DNA of 64,000 bases from Methylococcales symbiont of Iophon sp. n. MRB-2018 (GCA_003666325.1 QPIL01000117.1:1-64000); one strand, 5' to 3'. Shown: positions 7,599 through 17,268, counted from the stretch's first letter. The notes: generated by a model not told the origin, from the sequence alone. Translations and numbers: made by a program.

Positions 7599-8054
7599 AT
7601 GAAGATAGTAAAAAAGTTAATGGTTTTTGTTTTTTTTAGTTTAAGTGCTAGTGCAATGGCTGAAGCAGAGGAATTGCTTGAAATAGAGGTTTATCGAAGT
7701 CCAAGTTGTGCTTGTTGCAGTAAATGGATTGCCCATTTGGAACAAAACAACTTTAAAGTGAAGGATTTTGTCACTAACAATGTGCAAGCAAAAAAAGATG
7801 AAATGGCTGTGCCAAAAAATATGGCGTCTTGCCATACGGCTATAGTTAATGGTTACGTTGTAGAGGGACATGTGCCTGCGGTAGACATCAAAAAAATATT
7901 GCAACTAAAACCAAAGGTAATTGGTATTTCTGTTCCAGGAATGCCTAGTGGAACACCTGGCATGGAGATGGGCGGAAGAAAAGATCCTTATAAGGTAATG
8001 TCATTTGATAAAGAAAATAAACAACAAGTTTTTACCAACTACGAGGGTAAATAG
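7599..8054 (+). CDS. DUF411 protein, exported, putative metal-binding
   Basis: From ATG 7599 this is 151 residues with a signal peptide (KK, hydrophobic FVFFSLSASAMA, cleavage near AMA-EAEE), then a DUF411 domain with YRSPSCACCSKWIAHLEQNN. The C-x-C-C pattern and later ASCHTA cysteine-histidine region suggest metal binding; DUF411 proteins are often linked with copper handling, which would suit a copper-dependent methanotroph. The start is set by GGAGGA 4 nt upstream; an in-frame ATG at 7587 overlaps that site. The stop overlaps the GTG start of glk by one base, so the two are co-translated, an odd pairing with no obvious functional link. Confidence 0.85.
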   Translation: MKIVKKLMVFVFFSLSASAMAEAEELLEIEVYRSPSCACCSKWIAHLEQNNFKVKDFVTNNVQAKKDEMAVPKNMASCHTAIVNGYVVEGHVPAVDIKKILQLKPKVIGISVPGMPSGTPGMEMGGRKDPYKVMSFDKENKQQVFTNYEGK

Positions 8055-9040
8055 TGATATTAGCTGGAGACTTAGGCGGTACAAAAACAATATTGGCAAT
8101 CTATGAACAAGATAAAGATGTATTACATTGTATAAAAAAAGAAACTTATGTCAGTGCTGATTTTGACAATTTTGAAAAGCTATTGGCTCGATTTTTAGCA
8201 ATAACAGACAATGTACAGATAGATAGTGTTTGTTTTGGTGTTGCAGGGCCAGTGGTTAATGGAGATTGCAACACTACAAACCTACCTTGGGTGTTAAAAA
8301 AAAAGGAATTAATGGCTCAAACGCATACCCAGAAAGTTGTTTTATTAAATGATCTGGAAGCCACGGCATGGGGTATTTTAGATTTGCCAGAAAGTGATTT
8401 TGTGGAATTAAATCCAAATGCAAAAGAAAACCTTGGTAATAAGGCGGTGATAGCAGCAGGAACAGGTCTTGGAGAAGCCATGCTAGTATGGAGTGATAAC
8501 AAATATCATGTGGTGGCAACAGAAGGTGGACATACAGACTTTGCGCCTAGAAATGAGTTAGAAATTGGTTTGTTAAGGTATCTAATGGAACAGTATCCAG
8601 AGCATGTCAGTTATCAGCAAGTGGTTTGTGGAAAAGGTCTTGTTAATATATATAACTATTTAAAATCAATAGACTATGCACTTGTTAATCAATCTGTTGA
8701 GTCGCAAATGCAAAAGGGAGACTCGGCTGCAATAATAGCGCAGCAAGCACATTCAGAAAATGCCCCTTTATGTACTAAAGCATTAGCATTGTTTTGTGAA
8801 ATATATGGGGCAGAAGCTGGAAACTTGGCGTTAAAGTGTTTACCTGAAGGGGGCGTGGTCTTAGCAGGTGGAATAGCAGCAAAAAACCTATCGAGTATTC
8901 AGCAAGGCGGTTTCTTGAAAGGCTTTCTTGCTAAAGGCGTGTTCCAATCATTATTACAGGAGTTCTCAGTTAAAGTCTGTTTGAATCAAAAGGTTGGCTT
9001 ATTAGGAGCCGCTTATTTTAGCAAAAGATTTAAAGCATAG
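8054..9040 (+). CDS. glk: Glucokinase
   Basis: This 328-residue protein begins at GTG 8054 with ILAGDLGGTKTILAIYE, the phosphate-binding motif of the bacterial glucokinase (Glk) family. The family pattern continues with SVCFGVAGPV, NLPWVLKKK, LLNDLEATAWG, AAGTGLGEAML, TEGGHTDFAPRN and CLPEGGVVLAGGIAAKN. It phosphorylates glucose with ATP to glucose 6-phosphate in the cytoplasm. In a methanotroph it is more likely to serve glycogen or sucrose turnover than glucose uptake, in line with glgX elsewhere in the window. The start overlaps the DUF411 stop by one nucleotide. Confidence 0.93.
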   Translation: MILAGDLGGTKTILAIYEQDKDVLHCIKKETYVSADFDNFEKLLARFLAITDNVQIDSVCFGVAGPVVNGDCNTTNLPWVLKKKELMAQTHTQKVVLLNDLEATAWGILDLPESDFVELNPNAKENLGNKAVIAAGTGLGEAMLVWSDNKYHVVATEGGHTDFAPRNELEIGLLRYLMEQYPEHVSYQQVVCGKGLVNIYNYLKSIDYALVNQSVESQMQKGDSAAIIAQQAHSENAPLCTKALALFCEIYGAEAGNLALKCLPEGGVVLAGGIAAKNLSSIQQGGFLKGFLAKGVFQSLLQEFSVKVCLNQKVGLLGAAYFSKRFKA

Positions 9041-9096
9041 AAGGTTCTTTTAAATATATCTATTTGATTGGACATATTATATTTTTTAAGTTTTAC

Positions 9097-9122
9097 CCCC
9101 TTGCTTTATCGTGAGCAAGGGG
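9097..9122 (+). terminator. Hairpin after glk, weak terminator
   Basis: CCCCTTGCT (9097-9105) pairs perfectly with AGCAAGGGG (9114-9122) around an 8-nt loop, 57 bp after the glk stop. It has no T-run directly after it, so intrinsic termination is uncertain. Confidence 0.45.
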
Positions 9123-9202
9123 TATCTAGTACACCAAGCAGAGATTGAGAAAATCTTCTTGCCATTTCTGGTTTCCCGTTATTTTTCCCTTACAAATTTA
9201 TT

Positions 9203-9631
9203 TAATCAACCCTTAAAAACACAACAACCATCTGATTTATAACAATAAATTAAAAAAAACCATAGAAAAAACAAGCAGTATTTGGTAAAATAACGGCTAT
9301 TTCTTGGTCGTTTTACAGAGCAACTAAACCTCTTTCATTCAGAGTTATTTGTTGAATAGGGCATAAGATCCGCTTCACTCCCCCGTAATTCCTGCATGTT
9401 CTAAGCAGAAATCCAGACATTTAAAACTAGACCCCCGATAACAGACTTCGGGAATGACGTGGTAACAGAAGTTCCAGTTACTTTAGTCCTCAGTCTTTAG
9501 TCCTCAGTCCTCAGTCTTTAGTCTTTAGTCTTTAGTCTTTAGTCTTTAGTCTTTAGTCTTTAGTCTTTAGTCTTTAGTCTTTAGTCTTTAGTCTTTAGTC
9601 TTTAGTCTTTAGTCTTTCGTCTTTCGTCTTT
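9203..9631 (+). repeat. Family 1 repeat, copy 1, with 21 heptads
   Basis: The body starts with TCAACCCTTAAAAAC and runs through CAGTATTTGGTAAAATAACG, TTCAGAGTTATTTGTTGAAT and GGGAATGACGT to CCAGTTACTTT, all shared with copies at 34.3, 44.3 and 46.7 kb. It lacks a segment of about 30 bp (after TCGTTTT) that copies 2, 4 and 5 have. It then passes into 21 tandem 7-bp units (9485-9631): first a mixture of AGTCCTC and AGTCTTT, then a long uniform AGTCTTT block and two CGTCTTT units. It fills most of the 880-bp gap between glk and mraZ; the rest is AT-rich, including an AT-only stem-loop around 9711-9757. Confidence 0.9.
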
Positions 9632-9833
9632 TTTATATCATTTATTTTTGAAAATAGTATTAAACAGAGCAGAGTTTTGTTTTTATTTTTTTGTTATATT
9701 TAACATAAAGAAAATAAAATAAATACATGATAAACATTGTATTTATTTTTATTTTATGCAGGGGTTAAAAATAATTCTTGATAAACAAGTCTAAGTCCTT
9801 ATAGAAAAAGGTGAAAATTAAAGTAAATCTATC

Positions 9834-9862
9834 TTGACGAAGGATAAATAGAACCCTATAGT
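9834..9862 (+). promoter_or_regulatory. Sigma-70-type promoter of the mraZ division/cell-wall cluster
   Basis: TTGACG (9834-9839) and TATAGT (9857-9862) are separated by exactly 17 bp, each matching consensus at 5 of 6 positions. Transcription would start near 9869, about 55 nt before the mraZ start. It is the best-looking promoter in the mraZ upstream region. Confidence 0.7.
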
Positions 9863-9872
9863 TGTAAGCAAA

Positions 9873-9897
9873 TGGTAAAAAGTGGCGTAAAAGGGAA
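9873..9897 (+). promoter_or_regulatory. Putative MraZ operator: three GG boxes at 10-bp spacing
   Basis: TGGTA (9873), TGGCG (9883) and GGGAA (9893) recur at exactly 10-bp intervals just downstream of the promoter. Known MraZ operators consist of TGGGN-like direct repeats separated by 5 bp, giving the same periodicity. The boxes deviate from consensus, so autoregulation by MraZ is inferred. Confidence 0.5.
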
Positions 9898-9922
9898 ATA
9901 TTTGTTTAATCTGGGGTGAAAT

Positions 9923-10390
9923 TTGTTACGAGGTGTCAGTTCAATCAATTTAGATGCAAAAGGGCGTCTTGCAATTCCTACTCGGTATCGAACGGAATTA
10001 CAAGATAGTTGTAAGTATCAGATGGTTGTCACTCTAGCTGTTGATGGACAATGTATAGGAGAACAAGGCTGTCTTTGGTTGTATCCTCTGCCTGAATGGG
10101 AAAAGTTGGAAATGACTATCAGTAAGCTACCTACCTTAAATAAAACGGCAGTTAAGCTAAAGCGTTTTTTAATTGGTAATGCCTCTGAATGTGAAATGGA
10201 TGGACAAGGACGCTTATTGTTACCTGAAAAATTAAGAACGTTTTCTGCGATGAAAAAGAAAATTGTATTAGTTGGGCAATTGAATAAATTTGAAATATGG
10301 AGTGATGTAGCCTGGGCTGAAAAAGAAGGTGAATGGATGAATGGTAACGACACAGAAGGGTTAGACGAACTCACAAACTTGTCGTTTTAA
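9923..10390 (+). CDS. mraZ: Transcriptional regulator MraZ
   Basis: The 155-residue protein has the two AbrB-like half-domains of MraZ, each with a conserved D-x-K/Q-GR-hydrophobic core: INLDAKGRLAIPTRYR (about residues 8-23) and CEMDGQGRLLLPEKLR (about 90-105). MraZ binds repeats upstream of its own gene and controls the cluster. The start is TTG (9923), supported by GGGGTGAA 5-8 nt upstream; an MLRG-type beginning is typical of the family. It heads a uniform plus-strand run of 17 genes. Confidence 0.95.
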   Translation: MLRGVSSINLDAKGRLAIPTRYRTELQDSCKYQMVVTLAVDGQCIGEQGCLWLYPLPEWEKLEMTISKLPTLNKTAVKLKRFLIGNASECEMDGQGRLLLPEKLRTFSAMKKKIVLVGQLNKFEIWSDVAWAEKEGEWMNGNDTEGLDELTNLSF

Positions 10391-10398
10391 AGCAAAGA

Positions 10399-11325
10399 AT
10401 GCAGCATTTATCGGTTTTATTTGATGAATCTTTGCAAGGTTTGGAGATTAAACCTCAAGGTGCTTATCTGGATTGTACTTTTGGGCGAGGTGGACATAGC
10501 AAAGGAATCTTACAAAAACTCGGACAACAAGGAAGGTTGTTAGCCATAGACCGTGACTTGGCAGCTATTCAGTCTGATTTGGCGAATGAATTTGCTAAAG
10601 ATACAAGGTTTAGCTTACATCATGGATGTTTTTCTCAGCTTGGCGATGTTGTTGAGCAGTGCGATGGAATTGGACAAGTTGATGGCGTATTAATGGATTT
10701 AGGTGTTTCATCCCCACAATTGGATGACGCTCTAAGAGGATTCAGTTTTATGCGAGACGGGCCTTTGGATATGCGGATGGATGAGAGTAAGGGGTTATCA
10801 GCAGCACAATGGCTTAAGCAAGTGAATGAAGCGGTTTTGGTAAAGGTTTTGTTTGAATATGGAGAAGAACGTTTTGCTAGGCGTATTGCCGCAGCAATTA
10901 TGGAGAGAACAGCTCGGTCGCCGATTGAAACAACAAGAGATTTATCTCTTTTGATTGAGCAAACAATACCAAAGCGTGAAAAGAATAAACATCCAGCTAC
11001 TCGATGTTTTCAAGCCATTAGGATTGAAATTAATAATGAGTTAGAGGAAATAAAACAAGGATTACAACAAGCTTTGGATATTTTAAAGCCAGGTGGAAGA
11101 TTGGTCGTTATTTCTTTTCATTCTCTTGAAGACAGAATAGTAAAACGATTTATCAGAAAAGAAACGGGTCGAAAATTTAATCCAGGGCGATTACCGATTA
11201 AAGAAGACGATATTGAGCAAGGAATATTGAAAAAAATTGGCAAGGTTGTGAGAGCGGGAAAACAGGAGCTAGACACAAACCCAAGGGCGCGTAGCGCGAT
11301 AATGCGAATTGCAGAGAGGGTTTAG
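10399..11325 (+). CDS. rsmH: 16S rRNA (cytosine-1402-N4)-methyltransferase RsmH
   Basis: This 308-residue protein has the SAM-binding motif LDCTFGRGGHSKGIL (about residues 24-38), VLMDLGVSSPQLDDALRGFS, the PLDMRMD motif, RCFQAIRIEINNEL and VISFHSLEDRIVKRF, all diagnostic of RsmH (MraW). It methylates N4 of C1402 in 16S rRNA together with RsmI. It starts 8 bp after mraZ and ends 5 bp before ftsL, in the standard place in the cluster. Confidence 0.97.
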   Translation: MQHLSVLFDESLQGLEIKPQGAYLDCTFGRGGHSKGILQKLGQQGRLLAIDRDLAAIQSDLANEFAKDTRFSLHHGCFSQLGDVVEQCDGIGQVDGVLMDLGVSSPQLDDALRGFSFMRDGPLDMRMDESKGLSAAQWLKQVNEAVLVKVLFEYGEERFARRIAAAIMERTARSPIETTRDLSLLIEQTIPKREKNKHPATRCFQAIRIEINNELEEIKQGLQQALDILKPGGRLVVISFHSLEDRIVKRFIRKETGRKFNPGRLPIKEDDIEQGILKKIGKVVRAGKQELDTNPRARSAIMRIAERV

Positions 11326-11330
11326 TCGTT

Positions 11331-11597
11331 ATGACTAATTTTGTTTTATTGGCTACATTATTATGTTTACTCTTGGTTTCAGCATTAGTAGTGATTAATA
11401 AAAAATATGAGTCACGTTCTTTATTTATTCAAATGCAGAAGCAAGAAAAAATGCTAGATAATTTTGCGATTGAATGGGGTCAATTGCAGTTGGAATTAAC
11501 CATGTTGACAGAAGAAAATAGAGTTGAAAGTGTAGCAAAAAACAAACTTAAATTAATCATGCCTAGGCGTGAAAAAGTTATTTATTTAAAGCAGTAA
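11331..11597 (+). CDS. ftsL: Cell division protein FtsL
   Basis: An 88-residue protein with a short N-terminus, one membrane segment (FVLLATLLCLLLVSALVVI, residues about 3-21) and a periplasmic heptad-like region (QMQKQEKMLDNFAIEWGQLQ) ending in a small tail. Sequence conservation in FtsL is low; size, topology and position between rsmH and ftsI decide the call. FtsL forms the FtsQLB complex with FtsB and FtsQ. It ends one nucleotide before the GTG start of ftsI. Confidence 0.9.
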   Translation: MTNFVLLATLLCLLLVSALVVINKKYESRSLFIQMQKQEKMLDNFAIEWGQLQLELTMLTEENRVESVAKNKLKLIMPRREKVIYLKQ

Positions 11598-11598
11598 G

Positions 11599-13344
11599 GT
11601 GAAAGAATTACTGTACAGACAAAACAGAATACCTGATTTTGTTTTAAGGCGACATTTGTTATTGGCTTTATTAATGTTTGGAATGCTAATGCTAATTGGG
11701 CGTGCTGTATTTTTACAAATTTATGATAAGCAGTTTCTTCAGCAACAAGGAGATAAAAGGCATGTAGGAGTTGTTACTGTACCTGCTTATAGAGGTAATA
11801 TTTTAGATAGAAACAATGAACCATTAGCGATAAGTTCACCGGTTGAATCGGTTTGGGTCAATCCACAACATTTTAAAAGAGATGAAAAGGGCAAGCTAGA
11901 TAAAACGGAATTAATAAAGATAAAGCAGATAGCACAATGGTTAAGCGTTTCTAAAAAGAAAATGGAAATGTTGTTGGATGCGAAAACAACAAAGCGGTTT
12001 GTCTATTTAAAACGAAGAATTAATCCGCAGTTAGCCCATAAAATTAGAGATTTTCAAGTTGAAGGGGTTTATTTTGAACGCGAATTTAAACGCTATTACC
12101 CTGCAGGTGCGGTTTCTGCACATATCATTGGTTTTACAGATGTGGATGATATTGGGCAGGAAGGAATGGAACGGGGTTACGAACATATCCTTAAAGGTGT
12201 TGCTGGTAAAAAGCGGGTTATAAGGGATGGTAAAAGACAAGTTATTAATTATAAGGATATTGAAAATATTAAAGACCCTGTTGCTGGGCAGGATCTTATT
12301 TTAAGTATTGATCAGAGAATTCAGTACATAGCGCATAGGGAATTGCAAAAAACAGTAATTAAACATAAAGCACTTTCAGCCTCTTTGGTGGTTTTAGATG
12401 CAAAAAATGGTGAGATATTGGTTGCAGTTAATCAGCCTGCATTTAACCCAAATACCAGAAAAGGTTTAACAGCGAATGTGTATAGAAACCGAGCCATGCT
12501 GGATGTGTTTGAGCCTGGATCTACAGTTAAACCCTTTGTAGTTGCTGCGGCTTTAGACGGTAATTATATAGATGATGCAATACAAATAAAAACAAAAGGG
12601 TTTTTTAGAGTCGGTCGAAATTTAGTAAGAGATATACATAATTACGGCACTTTAGACTTAATGCATGTACTAAAAAAATCCAGCAATGTGGCTATTAGTA
12701 AAATTGCTTTGAAGATGCCAAGGGAATATTTTTGGGGAGTTTATAAGCAACTGGGATTTGGAAATACTGCACATGCTGGTTTTCCAGGAGAGGCAAGTGG
12801 TGGATTACTGGACTATCAACGATGGCATGCATTTGAACAGGCGACATTATCTTATGGTTATGGTGTGTCAATGTCGGTATTACAGTTAGCCAAATCATAT
12901 ACAGCTTTGGCAGATGATGGAATATTACATTCAGTCAGTATTTTAAAGCGAAATAAAGATTATGATGCAAAACGTGTGTTTAGTGCGGATACGGCAAAAA
13001 AGGTCAGGGCTATGCTAGAACATGTGGTTAAAAAAGATGGCACAGCCTATCAGGCAAGAGTGGATGGATATAGAGTGGCTGGAAAAACAGGCACGGTAAA
13101 AAAAGCAGTGGCAGGAGGTTATGCGGATGATCGGTATCTAGCTGTATTTGTTGGAATGGCACCAGCTAGTAATCCACGTTTTGTCATAGCGGTCATGGTC
13201 AATGAACCGACAGCGGGTAAATATTATGGGGGATTGGTTGCAGCACCTGTGTTTTCAAAAGTCATGGCAGGAGCGTTACGAGTCTATGGAGTGGTTCCTG
13301 ATAAAGAAGATACTATGCCAGTCTTGTTAACACGAGCAGAATGA
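11599..13344 (+). CDS. ftsI: Septal peptidoglycan transpeptidase FtsI (PBP3)
   Basis: This 581-residue class B penicillin-binding protein has an N-terminal membrane anchor (LLLALLMFGMLMLIGRAVFL), the pedestal domain with YRGNILDRNNEPLA, and a transpeptidase domain with all three motifs: SxxK in EPGSTVKPF (about residue 306), SxN in KSSNVAISK (about 357) and KTGT (about 495). It cross-links septal peptidoglycan with FtsW. The start is GTG 11599, 1 nt after ftsL; the 3' end overlaps murE by 4 bp (ATGA). Confidence 0.97.
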   Translation: MKELLYRQNRIPDFVLRRHLLLALLMFGMLMLIGRAVFLQIYDKQFLQQQGDKRHVGVVTVPAYRGNILDRNNEPLAISSPVESVWVNPQHFKRDEKGKLDKTELIKIKQIAQWLSVSKKKMEMLLDAKTTKRFVYLKRRINPQLAHKIRDFQVEGVYFEREFKRYYPAGAVSAHIIGFTDVDDIGQEGMERGYEHILKGVAGKKRVIRDGKRQVINYKDIENIKDPVAGQDLILSIDQRIQYIAHRELQKTVIKHKALSASLVVLDAKNGEILVAVNQPAFNPNTRKGLTANVYRNRAMLDVFEPGSTVKPFVVAAALDGNYIDDAIQIKTKGFFRVGRNLVRDIHNYGTLDLMHVLKKSSNVAISKIALKMPREYFWGVYKQLGFGNTAHAGFPGEASGGLLDYQRWHAFEQATLSYGYGVSMSVLQLAKSYTALADDGILHSVSILKRNKDYDAKRVFSADTAKKVRAMLEHVVKKDGTAYQARVDGYRVAGKTGTVKKAVAGGYADDRYLAVFVGMAPASNPRFVIAVMVNEPTAGKYYGGLVAAPVFSKVMAGALRVYGVVPDKEDTMPVLLTRAE

Positions 13345-14813
13345 ATCTCAGTGAGTTACTTGATGGTTTGGCTGCAGAAAAGACGACTTTAAAATGTGAT
13401 CGAGTGATAAAAGGAATAACCCTCGATAGCAGAAAAATTGGTAATAATTTTGTGTTTGTAGCGGTAGCAGGTGCAATGGAGCATGGTCTTCGCTTTTTGA
13501 GTAAAGCAATAGAAAACGGTGCAATTGCAGTAGTTTATGACATACAAGGTAGTGATTTATTCGACATTGATAAATTACCAATTGATAGTGTTGGTATAAA
13601 AAACCTAAGTTCAAAATTGGGTTTTTTGGCGGATCGTTTTTATCAGTCACCTTCAAAAAAAATAGCAGTAATAGGAGTAACAGGGACTAATGGAAAGACC
13701 ACATGTAGTCAGTTTTTATTACAGATGATAGCTAAGAGTGCTGTTGTTGGTACATTAGGTTGGGGGACAAAAGAGGGTTTAAAAAAAACAGTTAACACAA
13801 CACCTGATGCGATAACAATACAGACCATATTGGCTGATTTTGTGGCAGCAAAAAAACAAACGGTAGTGATGGAAGTGTCGTCACATGGTTTACAGCAAGG
13901 AAGATTGAATGGTGTTGACTTTAAAGCTGCGTTATTTACAAATTTAAGCCGAGACCACTTGGATTACCACCTAACGATGGATGCTTATTTAGAAGCCAAG
14001 TTGATACTATTTAAGCGTAAAGAATTGCAGTTTGTGGTGGTTAATACGGACGATAATTATAGTGAAAGGATTTTTTCAGTGGTTGGTAAAAACACCAAAT
14101 GCTGGGCATATAGTGCAAAAGGACTGCAATGTGCTCAAGCAGAAAATGTAACGGCTGAAAAAATTGAATATAGTTTGGGTGGCATTGGTTTTTTGGTGTG
14201 TTGGAAACAGCAAAAAATGCAAGTGAACAGCACAATTGTAGGTGACTTTAATTTAGATAATATTTTAGCAGTTATAACGGTTTTACTAGCACAAGGTCAA
14301 AGATTAAATGAAGTGGTTAAAAAAGTGGCAACTTTAGAACCAATAGCAGGAAGAATGGAACGCTTTGGTGGTGATAAAAAGCCGTATATATTTGTTGACT
14401 ATGCACATACGCCAGACGCTTTAGACAAGTTATTGCGAGCCGTTAAAAAATATTGCCAAGGTAAGTTGTGGCTAGTATTTGGTTGTGGTGGTGATAGAGA
14501 TAAAGGCAAGCGACCTGAAATGGGGAGAATTGCTAGCAAGTTGGCAGATGTAGTAATTATTGCAAATGATAACCCAAGGTATGAAACCCCAGAACTCATT
14601 ATTAAAGAGATTCAAAAGGGCTGTAAAGAAAATATTTGTGAAGTGATTGAAGATAGAAAACAAGCTATACAGTCAGTGATAAGTAGAGCCAGTTTAAATG
14701 ATTGTATTGTTATTGCAGGTAAAGGAAATGAAGATTATCAGGAAATTAAGGGTGTGAGGCATCCATTTAGTGACCAAGGATTAGTCAGACAAGGATTAAT
14801 AAGTTGGCAATAA
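13341..14813 (+). CDS. murE: UDP-MurNAc-L-Ala-D-Glu:meso-diaminopimelate ligase MurE
   Basis: This 490-residue Mur ligase has the P-loop GVTGTNGKTT (residues about 112-121), LFTNLSRDHLDYH, YAHTPDALDKLL and, in the C-terminal domain, the DNPRYE segment that in DAP-adding MurE enzymes (DNPR motif) selects meso-diaminopimelate. That indicates ordinary Gram-negative peptidoglycan. It adds the third residue of the stem peptide in the cytoplasm. The start overlaps the ftsI stop as ATGA; murF follows immediately. Confidence 0.97.
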   Translation: MNLSELLDGLAAEKTTLKCDRVIKGITLDSRKIGNNFVFVAVAGAMEHGLRFLSKAIENGAIAVVYDIQGSDLFDIDKLPIDSVGIKNLSSKLGFLADRFYQSPSKKIAVIGVTGTNGKTTCSQFLLQMIAKSAVVGTLGWGTKEGLKKTVNTTPDAITIQTILADFVAAKKQTVVMEVSSHGLQQGRLNGVDFKAALFTNLSRDHLDYHLTMDAYLEAKLILFKRKELQFVVVNTDDNYSERIFSVVGKNTKCWAYSAKGLQCAQAENVTAEKIEYSLGGIGFLVCWKQQKMQVNSTIVGDFNLDNILAVITVLLAQGQRLNEVVKKVATLEPIAGRMERFGGDKKPYIFVDYAHTPDALDKLLRAVKKYCQGKLWLVFGCGGDRDKGKRPEMGRIASKLADVVIIANDNPRYETPELIIKEIQKGCKENICEVIEDRKQAIQSVISRASLNDCIVIAGKGNEDYQEIKGVRHPFSDQGLVRQGLISWQ

Positions 14814-16175
14814 ATGAAAATGTTACTGAGTGAAATTGCTCGCCATCTGAATGGTGTTTTATCAGGTGAAGATATAAGTATTTGTGCAAGTAGCATAGAT
14901 ACACGAACACTAAAAAAAAGGGATTTATACATTGCCATCAAAGGTAAAAATTTTGATGGGCATAGCTTTATCGACAAGGCTGAATTAGCTGGAGCAGATG
15001 CTGTATTAGTCGAAAAAAAAAGCACCACAAGATTGCCACAAATAGTGGTTAAGGATAGCCATTTAGCACTAGCTGAATTAGCAGGAGAATGGAAACAAAA
15101 AGCCAATGTAAAAGCGATAGCAATTACCGGAAGTAATGGTAAAACTACGGTCAAAGAAATGATTGCCTCTATTTTGAGTTTGGTTGGCAATGTTTTATAT
15201 ACACAGGGAAACTTGAATAATGATATTGGTGTCCCCCTTACATTATTAAAGTTATGTGAGCAGCATCAGTATGCAGTCATAGAAGTAGGTGCAAATCATG
15301 TTGGAGAAATTGCTTATAGTTGTAGTTATGTAAGTCCAGATATTGCAGTGATTAATAATGTAGGTTCGGCGCATATTGAAGGCTTTGGCAGTATTAATGG
15401 TGTAGCCAAAGCAAAAGGTGAAATTATTCAGAGTTTGGCAATAGATGGAGTTGCTGTGCTGAACAGAGATGATGCGTTTTATAAATATTGGAAAATGTTG
15501 GTAGGCAATCGAAAATGTGTAACTTTTGGTCTGGGACAAGAAGCAGATTGTAGCGCTGAAGACATACAATCAACGCTAAAGAATAAGACATTTAAAACCC
15601 AGTTTAAATTGATAACTGGCAAGGATGACATAGAGATTCAATTAAACCTAGCAGGTCAGCATAATGTATTGAATGCGTTGGCTGCAGCAGCAGTTAGTAG
15701 ACAACTGGGGATTGGTTTAAAACAAATAAAACAAGGACTGGAAGGGTTGAAACCAGTGACTGGCAGACTACAACCACTAGCAGGAAAGCATGGCGGTTTG
15801 GTTATTGATGACACTTATAATGCCAATCCAAATTCAGTGAAGGCGGCGTTGAATGTGTTGCTGGAAAGTGGCGGAGAGCCATGGGTGATATTAGGTGCAT
15901 TGGCCGAAATGGGAGCCAATAGCCTGGAAATACATAAAGAATTAGGTGAATTAATAAAATCAATGAATGTTGTACGCTTGCTAACTATAGGCTCCGATGC
16001 AGAACATACCTCCTTAACATTTGGCAAAGGAGCCATTTTTTTTAGCTCGCAAGAAAAAATGATCCATTTTTTAAAAAAAGAATTAAAAGGTTGTGAAAGT
16101 GTATTAGTTAAAGGCTCACGCGCACAAAAAATGGAAAATATAGTGTCACAGCTAGTGACAGAATTTCGGACATAA
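14814..16175 (+). CDS. murF: UDP-MurNAc-tripeptide:D-Ala-D-Ala ligase MurF
   Basis: This 453-residue protein has a MurF-type N-terminal substrate domain ([19 protein letters not shown]), the ATP-binding [10 protein letters not shown] (about residues 103-112), [28 protein letters not shown] and [15 protein letters not shown]. It completes the UDP-MurNAc-pentapeptide. Its ATG begins the base after the murE stop; 8 bp separate it from mraY. A second in-frame ATG lies two codons in, so the exact start is slightly uncertain. Confidence 0.97.
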   Translation: MKMLLSEIARHLNGVLSGEDISICASSIDTRTLKKRDLYIAIKGKNFDGHSFIDKAELAGADAVLVEKKSTTRLPQIVVKDSHLALAELAGEWKQKANVKAIAITGSNGKTTVKEMIASILSLVGNVLYTQGNLNNDIGVPLTLLKLCEQHQYAVIEVGANHVGEIAYSCSYVSPDIAVINNVGSAHIEGFGSINGVAKAKGEIIQSLAIDGVAVLNRDDAFYKYWKMLVGNRKCVTFGLGQEADCSAEDIQSTLKNKTFKTQFKLITGKDDIEIQLNLAGQHNVLNALAAAAVSRQLGIGLKQIKQGLEGLKPVTGRLQPLAGKHGGLVIDDTYNANPNSVKAALNVLLESGGEPWVILGALAEMGANSLEIHKELGELIKSMNVVRLLTIGSDAEHTSLTFGKGAIFFSSQEKMIHFLKKELKGCESVLVKGSRAQKMENIVSQLVTEFRT

Positions 16176-16183
16176 AAAAGAAT

Positions 16184-17266
16184 ATGCTACTTTATTTAAC
16201 AGATTATTTAATGAACTTTGATAGTAGCTTTCGGGTATTCCAATACCTGACATTAAGAGCTATTTTGGGTGTGCTGACAGCATTGATTATGTCATTCATT
16301 ATCGGCCCGATAATGATAGGAAAACTGACCCGAAAAAAAATTGGTCAATCAATTCGTCAAGATGGGCCAGAAAGTCATTATGAAAAAGCAGGCACTCCTA
16401 CGATGGGAGGGGCGATGATTTTGGTGACGATTAGTGTTAGCACATTACTATGGGCAGACTTAGAGAACCGATATATATGGGTGGTGCTGTTTGTTACCTT
16501 GTCACATGGCATCATCGGTTTTATGGATGATTATAGAAAAGTCATGCAGGGTAATAGTGATGGCTTGTCTGCCAAAGTTAAATTATTTTGGCAATCAGCA
16601 ATTGCATTAAGTAGCGGCATATTTTTATATGCATCAGCAGAGCTTCCTGTGGAAACACAGTTTATTGTCCCATTTTTTAAAAATATAGTAGTTGATATGG
16701 GTTGGTATTATATTTTAATGACCTATTTTGTCATTGTCGGTTCCAGTAATGCAGTCAATCTGACAGACGGATTAGATGGATTAGCCATTATGCCATCTGT
16801 GATGGTTGGAGCTGCATTAGGCATTTTTGCTTATTTGTCAGGACATATAAACTTCTCGCAATATCTTGCTATTCCTTATCTGCCGTTATCAGGCGAGTTA
16901 ATTGTATTCTGTGCGGCATTAGTGGGTTCTGGTCTTGGGTTTTTATGGTTTAACGCATACCCTGCAATGGTTTTTATGGGAGATGTGGGTGCATTGGCAC
17001 TGGGAGCTGCATTAGGTATTTTGGCGATTTTAACCAGACAAGAAATTGTTTTGATGATTATGGGTGGTGTATTTGTAGCTGAAACAGTCTCGGTTATTAT
17101 TCAAGTCGTCTCATATAAAACGAGAGGTAAACGGGTATTTTTAATGACACCTATTCATCATCATTATGAATTAAAAGGCTGGCCAGAGCCGAGGATTATA
17201 GTCAGATTCTGGATAATTACCTTGATCTTAGTACTCATTGGTTTAGCAACACTAAAACTGAGATAA
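16184..17266 (+). CDS. mraY: Phospho-MurNAc-pentapeptide transferase MraY
   Basis: This 360-residue polytopic membrane protein (about ten membrane segments) carries the MraY signatures [20 protein letters not shown] (aspartate-rich motif), [28 protein letters not shown] and the histidine-rich [12 protein letters not shown]. It transfers phospho-MurNAc-pentapeptide to undecaprenyl phosphate, making lipid I at the inner membrane. It is 2 bp upstream of murD. Confidence 0.98.
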   Translation: MLLYLTDYLMNFDSSFRVFQYLTLRAILGVLTALIMSFIIGPIMIGKLTRKKIGQSIRQDGPESHYEKAGTPTMGGAMILVTISVSTLLWADLENRYIWVVLFVTLSHGIIGFMDDYRKVMQGNSDGLSAKVKLFWQSAIALSSGIFLYASAELPVETQFIVPFFKNIVVDMGWYYILMTYFVIVGSSNAVNLTDGLDGLAIMPSVMVGAALGIFAYLSGHINFSQYLAIPYLPLSGELIVFCAALVGSGLGFLWFNAYPAMVFMGDVGALALGAALGILAILTRQEIVLMIMGGVFVAETVSVIIQVVSYKTRGKRVFLMTPIHHHYELKGWPEPRIIVRFWIITLILVLIGLATLKLR

Positions 17267-17268
17267 AG

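Noticed and set aside
9485..9631. CRISPR-like regular array
   Set aside because: The units are 7 bp, directly adjoining, with no spacers and no cas genes nearby.
9711..9757. AT-only inverted repeat as a terminator or riboswitch
   Set aside because: The stem is made only of A and T in an AT-rich region and lacks a GC stem; it is too weak to support a function.
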